64,000 bases of DNA from Legionella israelensis (GTDB lineage: Bacteria; Pseudomonadota; Gammaproteobacteria; Legionellales; Legionellaceae), in NCBI RefSeq assembly GCF_004571175.1, contig NZ_CP038273.1, positions 62,001 to 126,000 of the forward strand, written 5' to 3'. Below are positions 46,905 through 57,657 of the stretch, piece after piece. Position numbers and translations under genes: made by a program. Position 1 is the first letter of the stretch, and the number at the start of each line of letters is the position of its first letter. The notes under the pieces were generated by a model that worked only from the letters and a program-made list of their open reading frames with translations, ran no database searches and was not told the origin of the DNA.

Positions 46905-47903
46905 TTAAATAGAAATCTCAGTGGTATTTGCTTCTTCCTCAAGCTTAAACAACAGTTTAATAGCCTCCTTAGCTCTCAATTGTTTTTGCTGAATCATATC
47001 TGTTAATAGTTTTTTCCACTGGCTGGCGCTTGCAAGTCCATGGGCAAAATTAAATATAGGTTTCAGTAGCAAAGTGAGCCTTTCCCCCTGTTCAAACTCC
47101 TGTTGAATATAATCAAAATATGTTCTAATCAAATCTGTTCGTCTAAGGTCTTTCTGTTTTTCCGTTAATTCATCATGGATTCTGGCAATGGCAAAGGGAT
47201 TCTGACAGGCAAGTCGTCCAAGCATGACGCCATCTACCTTATTAAGATGGGCTTTAATGTCTTCAGAATTTAAAATGTTACCATTAATAACGATCGGTAT
47301 ATGGGGATATTCCTGCTTAATACGGTAAACATAGTCATAATTTATGGGAGGGATGGAACGATTCTGTTTGGGGCTTAATCCTTTTAGCCAGGCTTTGCGC
47401 GCATGAACGATAATTTTATCACTGCCTGCTTCTATCAGCTGCTCAATGAAATACCGGAAAAATGAATAGCTGTCCTGATGATCAATACCAATTCGTGTTT
47501 TGGCTGATACAGTAATATTTACACTTTTTTTCATCGCCTTAATACAATCAGCAACCAGTTTCGGCTCAGACATCAGACAAGCGCCAAAGCGACCAGCCTG
47601 CACTTTGTCACTTGGACAACCAAGGTTCAGATTAACTTCACAATACCCTTGTAATTCTGCTTTTACTGCACAATCAGCCAGTTGTCCTTTATCTGATCCT
47701 CCAAGCTGCAAAGCCAATGGCTGCTCCAAAGAATTAAAGTAAAGTGTTCGCTTTGGATTATGTTCAATGGCACCTGTGGTTTGCATTTCCGTATAAATTA
47801 AAGAAGATGGAGCCAGTATTCTCATAAACCGGCGAAAATGTGAATATGACCAGTCAATCATCGGTGCAATTGACAGGGTTGACTTTAAAGCATCATTTTT
47901 CAT
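46905..47903 (-). CDS. dusA: tRNA-dihydrouridine(20/20a) synthase DusA
   Basis: A 332-residue FMN-dependent reductase that makes dihydrouridine in the tRNA D-loop. APMIDWSYSHFRRF (residues 13-26), NLNLGCPSDKVQAG (with the catalytic Cys of the GCPS motif, about 93-106), HARKAWLKGLSPKQNR and VINGNI are present. The ARKAWLxGLSPKxNR segment is specific for the DusA subgroup rather than DusB or DusC. Confidence 0.93.
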   Translation of the reverse strand: MKNDALKSTLSIAPMIDWSYSHFRRFMRILAPSSLIYTEMQTTGAIEHNPKRTLYFNSLEQPLALQLGGSDKGQLADCAVKAELQGYCEVNLNLGCPSDKVQAGRFGACLMSEPKLVADCIKAMKKSVNITVSAKTRIGIDHQDSYSFFRYFIEQLIEAGSDKIIVHARKAWLKGLSPKQNRSIPPINYDYVYRIKQEYPHIPIVINGNILNSEDIKAHLNKVDGVMLGRLACQNPFAIARIHDELTEKQKDLRRTDLIRTYFDYIQQEFEQGERLTLLLKPIFNFAHGLASASQWKKLLTDMIQQKQLRAKEAIKLLFKLEEEANTTEISI

Positions 47904-47998
47904 AACTTGGCGAGTTAAAGGTAAATCAAGGTTTTAAAATTTTGGCGTATAGATATAAGTTCATATTATATCACAGGTAGCGGCCTGCATTATGCCTC

Positions 47999-49720
47999 TT
48001 ACACGATGTTCATGGTTTCAATCAGCAGTTGCAGCTTTTCTCTTCCCTGGTAAGCATTGATATCTAACTGAAAAGCAGCGTGAATGGCTTTTACACGATG
48101 ATTAGGCCAGGTATTCAAATCGACATTAAAAGCAATTGCGTCAATCGTCTGCGTACTATTTTGGGGTAAAAGTGTCATTTTCAAATGATTCTGCCCGACT
48201 AGTCGTTGTTCTAACACTTCAAAATGATTATCAAACACAGGGGATGGAAATTGTTGGCCCCATGGTCCTGCCTCTTCAATAAGCCTCGCTGTTTCTAAAT
48301 TAAACTCTTCTATGTGCAATGAACCGTCCGTCAGTATTTCTCCTTCACATTGTGAAGGATCAAGATGAAGGCTGACTTCTTTAATAAAGTAATCTCTGAA
48401 CTGATTAAAATGATCACTCGGCAAACTTAGCCCGGCAGCCATAGCATGTCCGCCAAATTTAGTGACCAAGCCAGGATAATCCTTATCAAGGATAGCCAGA
48501 ATATCTCTGATATTTAACCCAGCCACAGAGCGTGCTGAGCCTTTTAATTCATTTTCACTAACCTGAGCAAATACAATGACCGGGCGATGGAAACGTTCTT
48601 TAAGCCGACCTGCTAAAATACCAATCACGCCTTGGTGCCAGCTTTTATCCAATAAACATAAAGCCACAGGAAGATTTGTGTCTTTCAAGGACAGTTTATC
48701 CAATGCCGCTATCGCCTGTTCTTTCATCTCGGATTCAATTTGACGTCGCTCAAGGTTTAGCTCGTTAAGCTGGCATGCATATTCCTTTGCCTCTTCTTCC
48801 TTATCACTGATAAGACATTCTATGCCAAGCGACATGTCATCCAGTCGTCCAGCAGCATTTAGCCTTGGTGCTATGGCAAATCCCAAATCAGATTCTCTTA
48901 TTCTTTCTACATCACGCCCGGCAATTTCAATCAAGGCTTTAATACCTGCTCGACATTTACCCTGCCTTATTCTTAATAAGCCATGCTGAACTAAAATTCG
49001 GTTGTTCCTATCAAGTCCAACCACATCTGCAATAGTGCCAAGAGCAACTAAATCAAGAAATTCCGCCATGTTAGGCTGTAGCATCTGTTTTTCCTCAAAC
49101 CAGCCAATATTTGACAAATGTCTTCTCAAAGCGCTCATTACATAAAATATAACACCTACGCCTGCAATAGATTTGCTGGGAAATGCACAATCTTTTTGGT
49201 TGGGGTTAATGATGGCATAAGCATCGGGCAAATGTTCTGCAGGCAGGTGATGGTCGGTAATTAAAACATCTATTCCTTTTGCATTAGCCGCTTCAACCCC
49301 TTCAAAACTGGCAATTCCATTATCAACAGTAATAATTAAATGAGGTTGCCAACGACTGGCAACCTCTACAATAGCCGGAGTCAATCCGTAGCCGAACGCA
49401 AAGCGATTAGGGACAAGATACTCCACTTGTTCGGCTCCCATAGCTCTTAGAGCCGTTATGGCCAGGGCCGTCGAGGTGGCTCCATCTGCATCAAAATCTC
49501 CTACAATGAGAATCCTTTGCTGCTCTCGCAAGGCTTGCTCTAAACGCTGGCAAGCCTTGCCAATGTCTTTTAAAGCATCAAAGGAAAGCATAGCCTTTAA
49601 CGGAATATTCAATTGTGATGTATCCTTAATCCCTCTGCATGCATAAATACGTTGTAACACTGGAGGAAGCGCCGACAGATGAGATAATTCAACCATCAAA
49701 GAACGTTGTTTAATCCGCAT
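47999..49720 (-). CDS. recJ: Single-stranded-DNA-specific exonuclease RecJ
   Basis: A 573-residue 5'-3' exonuclease for recombination and mismatch repair. DHH-phosphoesterase motifs are visible: VGDFDADGATSTAL (about residues 75-88), ITVDNGIAS, LITDHHLPAEH, AGVGVIFYV and the C-terminal DHHA1 motif FGGHAMAAGLSLP (about 420-432). The length matches E. coli RecJ (577). Its start overlaps the upstream gene by 11 bases. Confidence 0.96.
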   Translation of the reverse strand: MRIKQRSLMVELSHLSALPPVLQRIYACRGIKDTSQLNIPLKAMLSFDALKDIGKACQRLEQALREQQRILIVGDFDADGATSTALAITALRAMGAEQVEYLVPNRFAFGYGLTPAIVEVASRWQPHLIITVDNGIASFEGVEAANAKGIDVLITDHHLPAEHLPDAYAIINPNQKDCAFPSKSIAGVGVIFYVMSALRRHLSNIGWFEEKQMLQPNMAEFLDLVALGTIADVVGLDRNNRILVQHGLLRIRQGKCRAGIKALIEIAGRDVERIRESDLGFAIAPRLNAAGRLDDMSLGIECLISDKEEEAKEYACQLNELNLERRQIESEMKEQAIAALDKLSLKDTNLPVALCLLDKSWHQGVIGILAGRLKERFHRPVIVFAQVSENELKGSARSVAGLNIRDILAILDKDYPGLVTKFGGHAMAAGLSLPSDHFNQFRDYFIKEVSLHLDPSQCEGEILTDGSLHIEEFNLETARLIEEAGPWGQQFPSPVFDNHFEVLEQRLVGQNHLKMTLLPQNSTQTIDAIAFNVDLNTWPNHRVKAIHAAFQLDINAYQGREKLQLLIETMNIV

Positions 49721-50540
49721 GTCTTAATTTTCTCCTTAATTGATGCCACCAACGGCGTTTTTTGCTGAGATAACTGAAATCATTCCAGAACCATCTTATT
49801 GAGGATTGGGTAAGTTTTTCTTTATGCTGTGATGAGAGATCGCTTAAATCACTAAGGAGTAAAATATTTATATCTCTCAAGGAGACTTGAGGAGAATATA
49901 TATGAACGTTTGTCGAACAGATTCTAGCTATTTTTTCAAAAGATTGTACTGTGCATATGACCGCCTCGCTTAAAGCCAAATGACCGGCTCCCCAGACCCA
50001 AACACCATTGAGGACAGGTTTTTGTTCTTGTATACGGGCTTGATTCAAATCATGAGAACTTAGAAACATTTGTGTTTCGGTCAGAAATTGTTGCCAGAAC
50101 AATGTATCATCCAGAGCACTTAACTCAGGCATCATTGAACGATGAAACATCTGATACACCGATTTTGCCTGAATGGGGAGCATGGATTTCTTTCGAATCA
50201 GCCATATCTCGGCATTATGGTAGACTAATTCAAATTGATCCTTTTCAAGATAAGCCGACAACTCCTTAAACCAGGTTCTGGACTCATCTTCACTTAAAGA
50301 TAAGGTGTCACCGTGCGCCATGATCATGGCATCATTATGAGTGGCCTGCCAATGAATTGGAGAAAGAATCAACCAGTCTCCCTCAAGATCGTGTAATTGG
50401 CTAAGCAGAGAGGCAAGGGGCAATTGATGACTTGCATATCCCAGGCTTTGCAATAGATTCAAATAAACCAGCTTCTGGCCTGTCAGCTCCAATGTAGAAG
50501 CCGGTACAGCCTTTATTCTTGAATCAATAATAACATCCAT
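49710..50540 (-). CDS. Phosphoglycerate-mutase-like protein (RpfE-type)
   Basis: A 276-residue protein. LEGDWLILSPIHWQATHNDAM (here residues about 52-72) and LNGVWVWGAGHL (about 183-194) match a group of alkaline-phosphatase-fold proteins annotated as cofactor-independent phosphoglycerate mutase-like or regulatory protein RpfE. These sit before recJ in gammaproteobacteria. A metal-binding core of an active mutase is not evident, so enzymatic activity is doubtful. It is linked to alaC (1 base) and recJ (overlap). Confidence 0.65.
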   Translation of the reverse strand: MDVIIDSRIKAVPASTLELTGQKLVYLNLLQSLGYASHQLPLASLLSQLHDLEGDWLILSPIHWQATHNDAMIMAHGDTLSLSEDESRTWFKELSAYLEKDQFELVYHNAEIWLIRKKSMLPIQAKSVYQMFHRSMMPELSALDDTLFWQQFLTETQMFLSSHDLNQARIQEQKPVLNGVWVWGAGHLALSEAVICTVQSFEKIARICSTNVHIYSPQVSLRDINILLLSDLSDLSSQHKEKLTQSSIRWFWNDFSYLSKKRRWWHQLRRKLRHAD

Positions 50541-50541
50541 A

Positions 50542-51735
50542 TTAAACAGCTTTTAACAACCCATCACGTCTGAATAAAGCTTTTAAATTTCTTAAGGCCT
50601 GTCTTGTACGCTGAATGTTTTCAATTAATCCAAATCGTACATAGCCATCTCCCTGCTGTCCGAAACCTATGCCTGGTGATACAGCGATTTCGGCTTCTTT
50701 GAGCAAATACTTACAGAACTCCAATGAACCCATGTATTGATACATTTCAGGAATCGGCGCCCATACAAACATCGTGGCCTTTGGTTTTTCCACAAACCAG
50801 CCTAATTCCTGCAAACCTTCGCACAATACATTCCGTCGTTTTTCATATAATTTTCTAATATCATGAACACAATCATCAGATCCTTCCAGCGCAGCGATAG
50901 CAGCAACCTGAATGGGAGTGAAAGTTCCATAATCCAGATAGGATTTAATTCGGGTTAAAGCGGCCACCAGGTCCTTATTCCCGCAGGCAAATCCCACTCG
51001 CCAGCCTGGCATATTATATGATTTGGACATTGAATAGGTTTCAATAGCAATATCTATCGCACCGGGAACCTGTAAAATGGAAGGTGCTTTATATCCATCA
51101 AAGACGATATCTGCGTAAGCCAGATCATGGATAATCCAGATATTATGTCGTTTTGCCAAAGCAATAACCTGTTCAAAAAACTGGATATCCACACAGTGTG
51201 TACTGGGATTGGCCGGAAAGTTCAATACGATTGCTTTCGGTTTTGGCCATAAACTATTAATGGCCTCATCTATTGCCTGTAAAAACTGGGTCTCATCAAT
51301 TAATGGAATCTGTTTGACATTGGCTCCTGCAATTATAAAACCATAAGTATGAATAGGATAAGCTGGATCAGGAACAATGACAGTATCTCCCGGCTCTGAA
51401 ATAGCAAGCGCCAGATGTGCTAGCCCCTCTTTGGAGCCGATAGTAGCTACAATTTCAGTTTCGCTGTCAAGGCTGACACTATAATGCCTCTCATACCAGG
51501 AGGCCATAGCTTTTCTTAATCGCGGGATCCCTTTTGACATGGAATAACGATGGGTGTCCGGACGTTGGGCGGCTTCTATCAGTTTATCCACAATATGTGG
51601 TGGTGTCGGTTGATCTGGATTACCCATACCGAAGTCAATAATATCTTCACCGCGTGCCCTCGCTTCTGATTTTAACTGATTTAATGTATTGAAAACATAA
51701 GGGGGAAGTCGGTTAATGCGGGAAAACTGACTCAT
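50542..51735 (-). CDS. alaC: Alanine/aspartate-type aminotransferase AlaC
   Basis: A 397-residue class I PLP aminotransferase. [15 protein letters not shown] (residues 37-51) and the PLP lysine region [18 protein letters not shown] (about 232-249) are hallmarks. The first 30 residues ([23 protein letters not shown]) match AlaC/YfdZ, which makes alanine from pyruvate with glutamate. Homologues with other 2-oxoacid ranges exist, so the exact substrate is inferred. Confidence 0.88.
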   Translation of the reverse strand: MSQFSRINRLPPYVFNTLNQLKSEARARGEDIIDFGMGNPDQPTPPHIVDKLIEAAQRPDTHRYSMSKGIPRLRKAMASWYERHYSVSLDSETEIVATIGSKEGLAHLALAISEPGDTVIVPDPAYPIHTYGFIIAGANVKQIPLIDETQFLQAIDEAINSLWPKPKAIVLNFPANPSTHCVDIQFFEQVIALAKRHNIWIIHDLAYADIVFDGYKAPSILQVPGAIDIAIETYSMSKSYNMPGWRVGFACGNKDLVAALTRIKSYLDYGTFTPIQVAAIAALEGSDDCVHDIRKLYEKRRNVLCEGLQELGWFVEKPKATMFVWAPIPEMYQYMGSLEFCKYLLKEAEIAVSPGIGFGQQGDGYVRFGLIENIQRTRQALRNLKALFRRDGLLKAV

Positions 51736-51793
51736 TTTACAACCTCATTGTGATATAATAAAGAGATTATAAATGAATGAACCATGAAACGCT

Positions 51794-52156
51794 ATGCATC
51801 TTCATCTGGAAAAACGTGAAAATCATGCAGTAGAAGCCTACTCAGAAAATGAAATTAAAATTAATGCGATCACTTATCAGAAAAGCCTTATAGTTTCTCA
51901 GGATGCCATTCTCAGTGAATTGTCCCTTCAATCTATTCAAGAGATCGATGAAAATTTTATCAACAGGCTCATTGAATTTAGTCCGGAAGTTATTATTATT
52001 GGCCACAGCCAACCTGGACATTTTTTATCCGCAAAACTCATAAGTCAATTGTCTAAGCAACGAATTGGCATCGAATGCATGTCTATTGGAGCTGCCTGCC
52101 GGACTTATAATGTATTGCTAAATGAACGGGCAGTAGTGGCTGTTTTTATTTTTTAA
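51794..52156 (+). CDS. Mth938/DUF498-domain protein
   Basis: A 120-residue protein of the NDUFAF3/Mth938 fold. The pattern SPEVIIIGHSQPGHF near residues 67-81 followed by ECMSIGAACRTYNVLLNERAVVAVFIF at the C-terminus (the A-x-R-T-Y/F-N-V-L motif) defines the family. In mitochondria the relative assists complex I assembly; the bacterial role is unknown. It is 3 bases upstream of the GNAT gene. Confidence 0.85.
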   Translation: MHLHLEKRENHAVEAYSENEIKINAITYQKSLIVSQDAILSELSLQSIQEIDENFINRLIEFSPEVIIIGHSQPGHFLSAKLISQLSKQRIGIECMSIGAACRTYNVLLNERAVVAVFIF

Positions 52157-52159
52157 AAC

Positions 52160-52597
52160 ATGAAAATTGACGCCATTCAATTTAAGTTATCAAAAAACTA
52201 TTCTGATGATTTTATTCTTACGATAACGCAGGAAAATAAAACCCTTGGATGGGCCAAATATAATTATGATGAAAACAATAATCTCCACCTGCGCTGGATA
52301 GAAGTCAACGAAAATGCTCAGGGCAAAGGAATTGGCAATTTAATATTAAATAAACTCTTCGATAATTATTGCAGAAACAGTGGTGATTTTATTATTCATG
52401 TGGTCGATGAAGAAATATTAAATGGTTTTTACCTGTCCTGGTTCAGGAAACGGTTTGATGCTGAAAAACAATATGAAGAACAGATCATCGAAAAATTTAA
52501 TGATTCATGTCAGGAAGACAATGAGAGTTTCTTATTGATTTTTAAAGACGAAGAGCGAGATTGGAAGCCCTCGGAAAAAGCCACATTCAGCTATTAA
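52160..52597 (+). CDS. GNAT-family acetyltransferase-like protein
   Basis: A 145-residue protein. LRWIEVNENAQGKGIGNLILNKLFDNY (here residues about 49-75) has the Q-G-K-G-I-G acetyl-CoA loop. GDFIIHVVDEEILNGFYLSWFRKRFD follows as the family's last strand and helix. The substrate is unknown. It follows the Mth938-type gene and is the last gene before the IS4-like element. Confidence 0.75.
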   Translation: MKIDAIQFKLSKNYSDDFILTITQENKTLGWAKYNYDENNNLHLRWIEVNENAQGKGIGNLILNKLFDNYCRNSGDFIIHVVDEEILNGFYLSWFRKRFDAEKQYEEQIIEKFNDSCQEDNESFLLIFKDEERDWKPSEKATFSY

Positions 52598-52684
52598 CTC
52601 AGGCTTATCTATACCCCTTATGAAAAAACGTATCCTGTAAATGACAAAAAGATAAAACGCTTCGAACATCAAATACTATGATTT

Positions 52685-53837
52685 ACTCATGTTACGCACA
52701 ATTGACTTTAACGAGCCATATTTTTTAACTCCTGCATGGCAATTTGGTTAGCCCTGAGTATTAATTTGTACTTGATGGCAAAGTGATTCAATTTTGTCTT
52801 TATTTTCATCATTTCCAGTTTGCAGTATGCAATGATTGCGGCAAAGATATGATTGGATTGTGTTTTAACCGTGCGGGTTGGAGATTTGTTCAGGCTTGCA
52901 TTTTGTTTAATTGACTTGTGATACTCTTCAATCCGCCACCGTTTCTGGTACACTTCATAAAGACGTTCGGCACTACTGGTCATGTCATTAGAAACGAGAT
53001 AGAGAACACCTGTAGAACCATTTTCGTTTTTGAAAATTTTCTTCAAAAGCCTCACTGGGAAGTCTAATCCCTTGAGATAGACTGTGTGGGCTATGTCCTC
53101 TTCAAGCTCTAATTCTCTGACTTTTGTGTACCGTCCGTTGTTGGCGTCGTTTTTGGATAAAGCTAAGGTTCGATTAGATTTAATCCCAATAATAAACGAT
53201 TTTTGAAGGTCATTATGGATGTAAGCCATATTGGCCTTCGAGCCAAACCAATTGTCCGCAAGTACAAAGTCAAACAACACATGATTACTAACCGCTTGTG
53301 CGATAAGCTTGCGAAAAAGTTCATTTTTAGTCGTGGATGACTTTCTGCGAGCTTGCCTTGTTTCAATGTCACAAAAAGCAACGTCTTTTTTGATAACTTC
53401 ATAACCAACAGGAACACTGAAGTCACCATACCGAACCATGCAGGTCAGGATATTAATCCCTTTGACCACATCACCTTTAGCATGGGAATAATGCCAACAA
53501 TTAATTTCATTCTCATCGGTATAAGACTTCTCCTCAATCGAGTCATCCAATAAAAGAACACCGTCTGATGCTTCACTCTCCCTGACTGACTTCTTGACAT
53601 AATTCCAGAGCGCTTTGGAACCAAAATCTTGTAGTCGTAAAAATCGTGTCACCTTGTCGTGCGCAAATTCACCATCCAACATCTCCGATAAACCTGTAGC
53701 TGTGGCATATTTATTCTGGCAAATTAAATAGTCAGTATAAATATCAAGCATATCCATTAAATCTTCCTCCCTAAAAATCAGGGATGAAATTTTAATTAAA
53801 TTTCAGGGAGCAGCAAGGTTTAGTGCGTAACATGAGT
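52685..53837 (-). mobile_element. Complete IS4-like insertion sequence
   Basis: A 1153-base element. The 15-base perfect terminal repeats are ACTCATGTTACGCAC (52685-52699) and its inverse (53823-53837). A GATTT target duplication lies directly outside both ends (52680-52684 and 53838-53842). It contains one intact transposase gene. It is inserted between the GNAT gene and relA, in noncoding sequence. Confidence 0.93.
52708..53757 (-). CDS. IS4-family-like transposase
   Basis: A 349-residue DDE transposase. The first Asp is in GVLLLDDSIEEKSY (about residues 66-79), and the second is in FVLADNWFGSKANM (about 163-176). The last part has the Y(2)R(3)E(6)K signature of the IS4 group (YQKRWRIEEYHKSIK, about 283-297). 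The frame is intact. Assignment to a subgroup (IS4 versus IS701) would need comparison with reference elements. Confidence 0.92.
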   Translation of the reverse strand: MDMLDIYTDYLICQNKYATATGLSEMLDGEFAHDKVTRFLRLQDFGSKALWNYVKKSVRESEASDGVLLLDDSIEEKSYTDENEINCWHYSHAKGDVVKGINILTCMVRYGDFSVPVGYEVIKKDVAFCDIETRQARRKSSTTKNELFRKLIAQAVSNHVLFDFVLADNWFGSKANMAYIHNDLQKSFIIGIKSNRTLALSKNDANNGRYTKVRELELEEDIAHTVYLKGLDFPVRLLKKIFKNENGSTGVLYLVSNDMTSSAERLYEVYQKRWRIEEYHKSIKQNASLNKSPTRTVKTQSNHIFAAIIAYCKLEMMKIKTKLNHFAIKYKLILRANQIAMQELKNMAR

Positions 53838-53994
53838 GATTTAGCAAACTGGTTTTGAGATCTGCCAAATTATCCTGAGTTTTAGTCGTTTTACCCTCTC
53901 GCTCAGGTTTAAAAAATATAGGCATATTGATTTTATATTGCGCTATTAGATACGTTTACCCTGATATATGGAGGTTAAACGAAAATTATGATTG

Positions 53995-56202
53995 TTATAC
54001 CTGTCTTCTGGCCTCTAAGACGTTGGGCACCTGACTTAATTTTGTCAGCAGGCGAGATAAGCTGTTTATACCATCAATTTCAACCGTCAGGGTAATATTG
54101 GCACTGTTGTCTTGTTTGTTGCTCCTCGTTTGTAAAGAATAAACATGCGCTTTTTCATTAGACAGTAAAGAAGTGATATCACGAAGTAATCCGGGGCGGT
54201 CAAAGGCTTTAATCAACACATCCACTACATAATGCTCGCGGGGCCTGCTACCCCAGTTCACATGGAGAAAGCGTTGTTTTTGCTTTTCACTGGCATGCAA
54301 AATGTTTGGACAATCTTTTCTATGAATGGAAACGCCACGTCCTACAGTAATATAGCCAATGACATCATCACCGGGCACAGGTTGGCAACATCGGGCCATA
54401 TAGGTTAATAAATTGCCTACGCCTTCAATATGCAAATCACTTCCTGAAGCTGCTTCTGGCTTGGCATGTGGTTTAACAATTTTTGCAACAGCATCTTCAG
54501 TTGTTTCCGGAGGAGTAAGCCTGTTAATCACCTGGCTTAACTTAATATCTCCTCGTCCCAAAGCAGCATAAAGATCTTCTGTCTTTTTGAAATTAAACGA
54601 GAAGGCAACTTCATGTAAGTTATCCGATTTAAGTCCAAGTGTTTTAAGTTCTTTATCAAGCAATTCATGGCCTTCTGCTCGGTTCTTGTCATAATCCTGC
54701 ATTTTGAACCAATGCAGAACCTTAGCTTTTGCTCTTGATGTTTTTAAATAATTTAAATGAGGATTAATCCAATCCCGTGAAGGTTTGGATTCTTTACCGG
54801 TTAATATTTCGACCTTATCGCCTGTTTTTAACTCATAAGTCAGGGGAACAATATGGCCATTGACTTTGGCACCCCGACATCGGTGGCCTACTTGACTGTG
54901 GACGTGATAGGCAAAATCTAGCGGTGTAACGCCATTAGGCAAATCAAGAACATCCCCGTTCGGTGTAAATACATATACTCGATCTTCAAGAAATTCTGTT
55001 TCAATGGCCTGGGGCACGCCCTTATTAGCGGCCATTTCCTGGTGCCAGGCAAGCACATCGCGCAACCATTCTATCTTGCGCTCATGACTTTCCTTTTTCT
55101 GCTTCACGCCTTCTTTATATTTCCAATGAGCAGCCACACCCATCTCAGCCTGGTCATGCATCTTAAAAGTGCGGATTTGCACTTCAAAGACTCGCCCATT
55201 TGGAGCTGTAACGGCCGTATGCAGAGATTGATAACCGTTTTCCTTGGGATTGACGATATAATCATCGAATTCAGCAGGAATCTGCGACCACAAAGCATGC
55301 ACCATGCCAAGAACTTCATAACATTGTTCTTTTGTTTCCATCAAAATACGAACAGCTGTAGCATCATAAATTTCCTCAAGCGATACATTTTTACGCATCA
55401 TCTTTTTATAAATGCTGTGAATATGCTTTGAGCGCCCATACACGGCAAAATGCTTCACACCCATCGACTGAATGTGCTGATTCAGTTCCTCGACAATCCG
55501 ATCTACAAAACGATCCCGCTCCAGGCGTTTTGCTTTCAGACCTTTAGCTATTTCCTTGTATTTTTCAGGCTGCAAAAAACGAAAAGCCAGATCTTCCATT
55601 TCCCATTTTATAGCTCCAATACCAAGGCGATTGGCTAATGGTGCATAAATTTCCATGACTTCCGTGGCTATTTGTTGCTGTATCGCTTGCGGGAGCGGGG
55701 ATAAGGAACGCAAAATACACAATCGTTCTGCTAATTTAATGAGAACAACGCGAACATCATCCACCATGGCCAACAACATTTTACGAATATTATCTATTTG
55801 ATGCTTGTTTTGTGGGTATTTGCTTAATGAGTCAAACCCTTCCATGGCGTTCATTTTTTCTATACCCTTGACCAGACGGGCAATATTTGCGCCTAATTGC
55901 TCTTCAACATCTTCAATGGACAATTCTGCATAATGAACGCTCTCAAAAATAATTGCAGCAGCCAGAGTTTCCTGATCCACTTCCAGATCAGCTAATATAT
56001 CAGCCATGGCCAGCCCTTGCTGTAAGCAAGAGGCTCCAGTTTCCGTTGCTTGATCGTGCCCTGCCAGTTGACTGAGTGTGCAGGCGTGACGTATTAAATC
56101 CAGATCTTCAAGGTATCCCTTGCTGCTTAAATGATGAATCCATTGTTCAATATCAATCTGACCGTCTGACAAAGGAGGAACACTTTCTTTGACTTTCACC
56201 AT
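53995..56202 (-). CDS. relA: RelA, GTP pyrophosphokinase
   Basis: A 735-residue (p)ppGpp synthetase. The N-terminal HD hydrolase region is degenerate (AAIIFESVHYAEL in place of HDxxED). The synthetase domain has YGRSKHIHSIYKKM and the E-F-D-D (ExDD) motif of monofunctional RelA enzymes (PAEFDDYIVNPKENGYQSLHT, about 311-331). A TGS domain, a zinc-finger-like CCQPVPGDD segment and a C-terminal ACT domain follow. RelA senses uncharged tRNA on ribosomes. It lies 5 bases after rlmD, as in E. coli. Confidence 0.95.
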   Translation of the reverse strand: MVKVKESVPPLSDGQIDIEQWIHHLSSKGYLEDLDLIRHACTLSQLAGHDQATETGASCLQQGLAMADILADLEVDQETLAAAIIFESVHYAELSIEDVEEQLGANIARLVKGIEKMNAMEGFDSLSKYPQNKHQIDNIRKMLLAMVDDVRVVLIKLAERLCILRSLSPLPQAIQQQIATEVMEIYAPLANRLGIGAIKWEMEDLAFRFLQPEKYKEIAKGLKAKRLERDRFVDRIVEELNQHIQSMGVKHFAVYGRSKHIHSIYKKMMRKNVSLEEIYDATAVRILMETKEQCYEVLGMVHALWSQIPAEFDDYIVNPKENGYQSLHTAVTAPNGRVFEVQIRTFKMHDQAEMGVAAHWKYKEGVKQKKESHERKIEWLRDVLAWHQEMAANKGVPQAIETEFLEDRVYVFTPNGDVLDLPNGVTPLDFAYHVHSQVGHRCRGAKVNGHIVPLTYELKTGDKVEILTGKESKPSRDWINPHLNYLKTSRAKAKVLHWFKMQDYDKNRAEGHELLDKELKTLGLKSDNLHEVAFSFNFKKTEDLYAALGRGDIKLSQVINRLTPPETTEDAVAKIVKPHAKPEAASGSDLHIEGVGNLLTYMARCCQPVPGDDVIGYITVGRGVSIHRKDCPNILHASEKQKQRFLHVNWGSRPREHYVVDVLIKAFDRPGLLRDITSLLSNEKAHVYSLQTRSNKQDNSANITLTVEIDGINSLSRLLTKLSQVPNVLEARRQV

Positions 56203-56207
56203 AACGA

Positions 56208-57545
56208 CTACTCTTTAACAAACAAAGCAATAGATTCAACATGTGCCGTATGTGGAAACATGTCCATAACTCCTGCCGCCTTTAACTGATATCCCTGTTG
56301 ATTAACCAAAATACCGGCGTCTCTTGCCAGGGTTACAGGATTGCATGAGATATAAACTATTCTTTGTGGATTCGCCTTATTCATTGCTTTGACCAATTCC
56401 AATGCACCTGAACGTGGTGGATCAACTAACATTTTATTGAACGAAAACTGAAATATTCTTTCAATTTGCTCTGGATCATCAAGATTGGCAACATGGAATT
56501 CAGTGTTATCCAGCCCATTGTTCTTGGCATTCATCCGAGCACGCTCAACCATGCTTTGACTACCTTCCACACCTATAACTTTAGCGCATTGTCGGGCTAA
56601 AGGCAGGGAAAAATTGCCCAAACCACAAAATAAATCGAGAATTTGCTCATCATCTGAGGGCTGCATTAATTCCATGGCCTGTTGCACCATTAAACGATTC
56701 ACTGATGCATTCACCTGGGTAAAATCGGTGGGATAAAACTGCAAGGTTAAATTAAACTCAGGCAATGCATAATGAAGAAAAGGACGATTGTCTGCTGCAA
56801 AAAAACAATGGACACTTTCTTCATTACCAGGTTGTAAAAAGATTTTATAAGAATGGTTTTCAGCAAATTGTTTAATTTTAGCCAAATCTTCAGGACTTAA
56901 CGGCTGCAAATGCCTGAAAATCAGAGCGACTTCATTGTCCCCTGCTGCAACTTCAATCTGAGCTATGTTTTTTTTGCCTTCAAGCTCATCAATGAGTTGG
57001 CGTAACGGAGTTATATTTTTACCTACTTTCTGATGAAGCACTTGACACTCTGATATTTCCGCTATAAAACGCGGATTATCGCGTTCTCTGAAACCAATGA
57101 GTGTGGATTGTTTTTTTTCAACATATCTGACACTCAGGCGCGCTTTATTACGATAACCCCAAGGATGGCTGGTTAAAGGAGAAAGCGTCTGCTCAGGCTG
57201 AATATGAGCCATGCGCGAGAGCAAATCCAGTAAAATATTTTGTTTGATTTTTATCTGTATTTTATGATTCGCGTGTTGCAATGAACACCCGCCACATTGC
57301 TTAAAATGACGGCACTCTGGCTCAACTCTATCGTCAGAGGACTTAATCAGTTTGACCAGTTTACCCTCATCAAAATCTTTATGAATGGATTGATAGCTGA
57401 ACTCTACTTCCTCTTCAGGGAGTGCTTGCTGAATAAAGGTGGTTTTGCCATTGACGCGCCCGATTCCTCGACAATCATGGCTTAAATTATCAATGGTTAT
57501 ACGAACAATATCTGCAGGAAGACGTGGTCGTCGCCGTCTTTTCAT
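56208..57545 (-). CDS. rlmD: 23S rRNA (uracil-1939-C5)-methyltransferase
   Basis: A 445-residue enzyme (RumA). A TRAM domain (about residues 10-68) precedes a [4Fe-4S] motif with [14 protein letters not shown] (C77, C83, C86 region). The methyltransferase domain has [24 protein letters not shown] and the catalytic [10 protein letters not shown]. Pairing with relA is conserved in gammaproteobacteria. Confidence 0.96.
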   Translation of the reverse strand: MKRRRRPRLPADIVRITIDNLSHDCRGIGRVNGKTTFIQQALPEEEVEFSYQSIHKDFDEGKLVKLIKSSDDRVEPECRHFKQCGGCSLQHANHKIQIKIKQNILLDLLSRMAHIQPEQTLSPLTSHPWGYRNKARLSVRYVEKKQSTLIGFRERDNPRFIAEISECQVLHQKVGKNITPLRQLIDELEGKKNIAQIEVAAGDNEVALIFRHLQPLSPEDLAKIKQFAENHSYKIFLQPGNEESVHCFFAADNRPFLHYALPEFNLTLQFYPTDFTQVNASVNRLMVQQAMELMQPSDDEQILDLFCGLGNFSLPLARQCAKVIGVEGSQSMVERARMNAKNNGLDNTEFHVANLDDPEQIERIFQFSFNKMLVDPPRSGALELVKAMNKANPQRIVYISCNPVTLARDAGILVNQQGYQLKAAGVMDMFPHTAHVESIALFVKE

Positions 57546-57657
57546 AAATCAAATCTCAAAAAAAGAGTACACCAGCTAAAAAACTTATGATAAAAAATAG
57601 AGTACTATCATTGATTCAAATGCTTCATAACACTCATTTTAACCAAGGACAGATATT

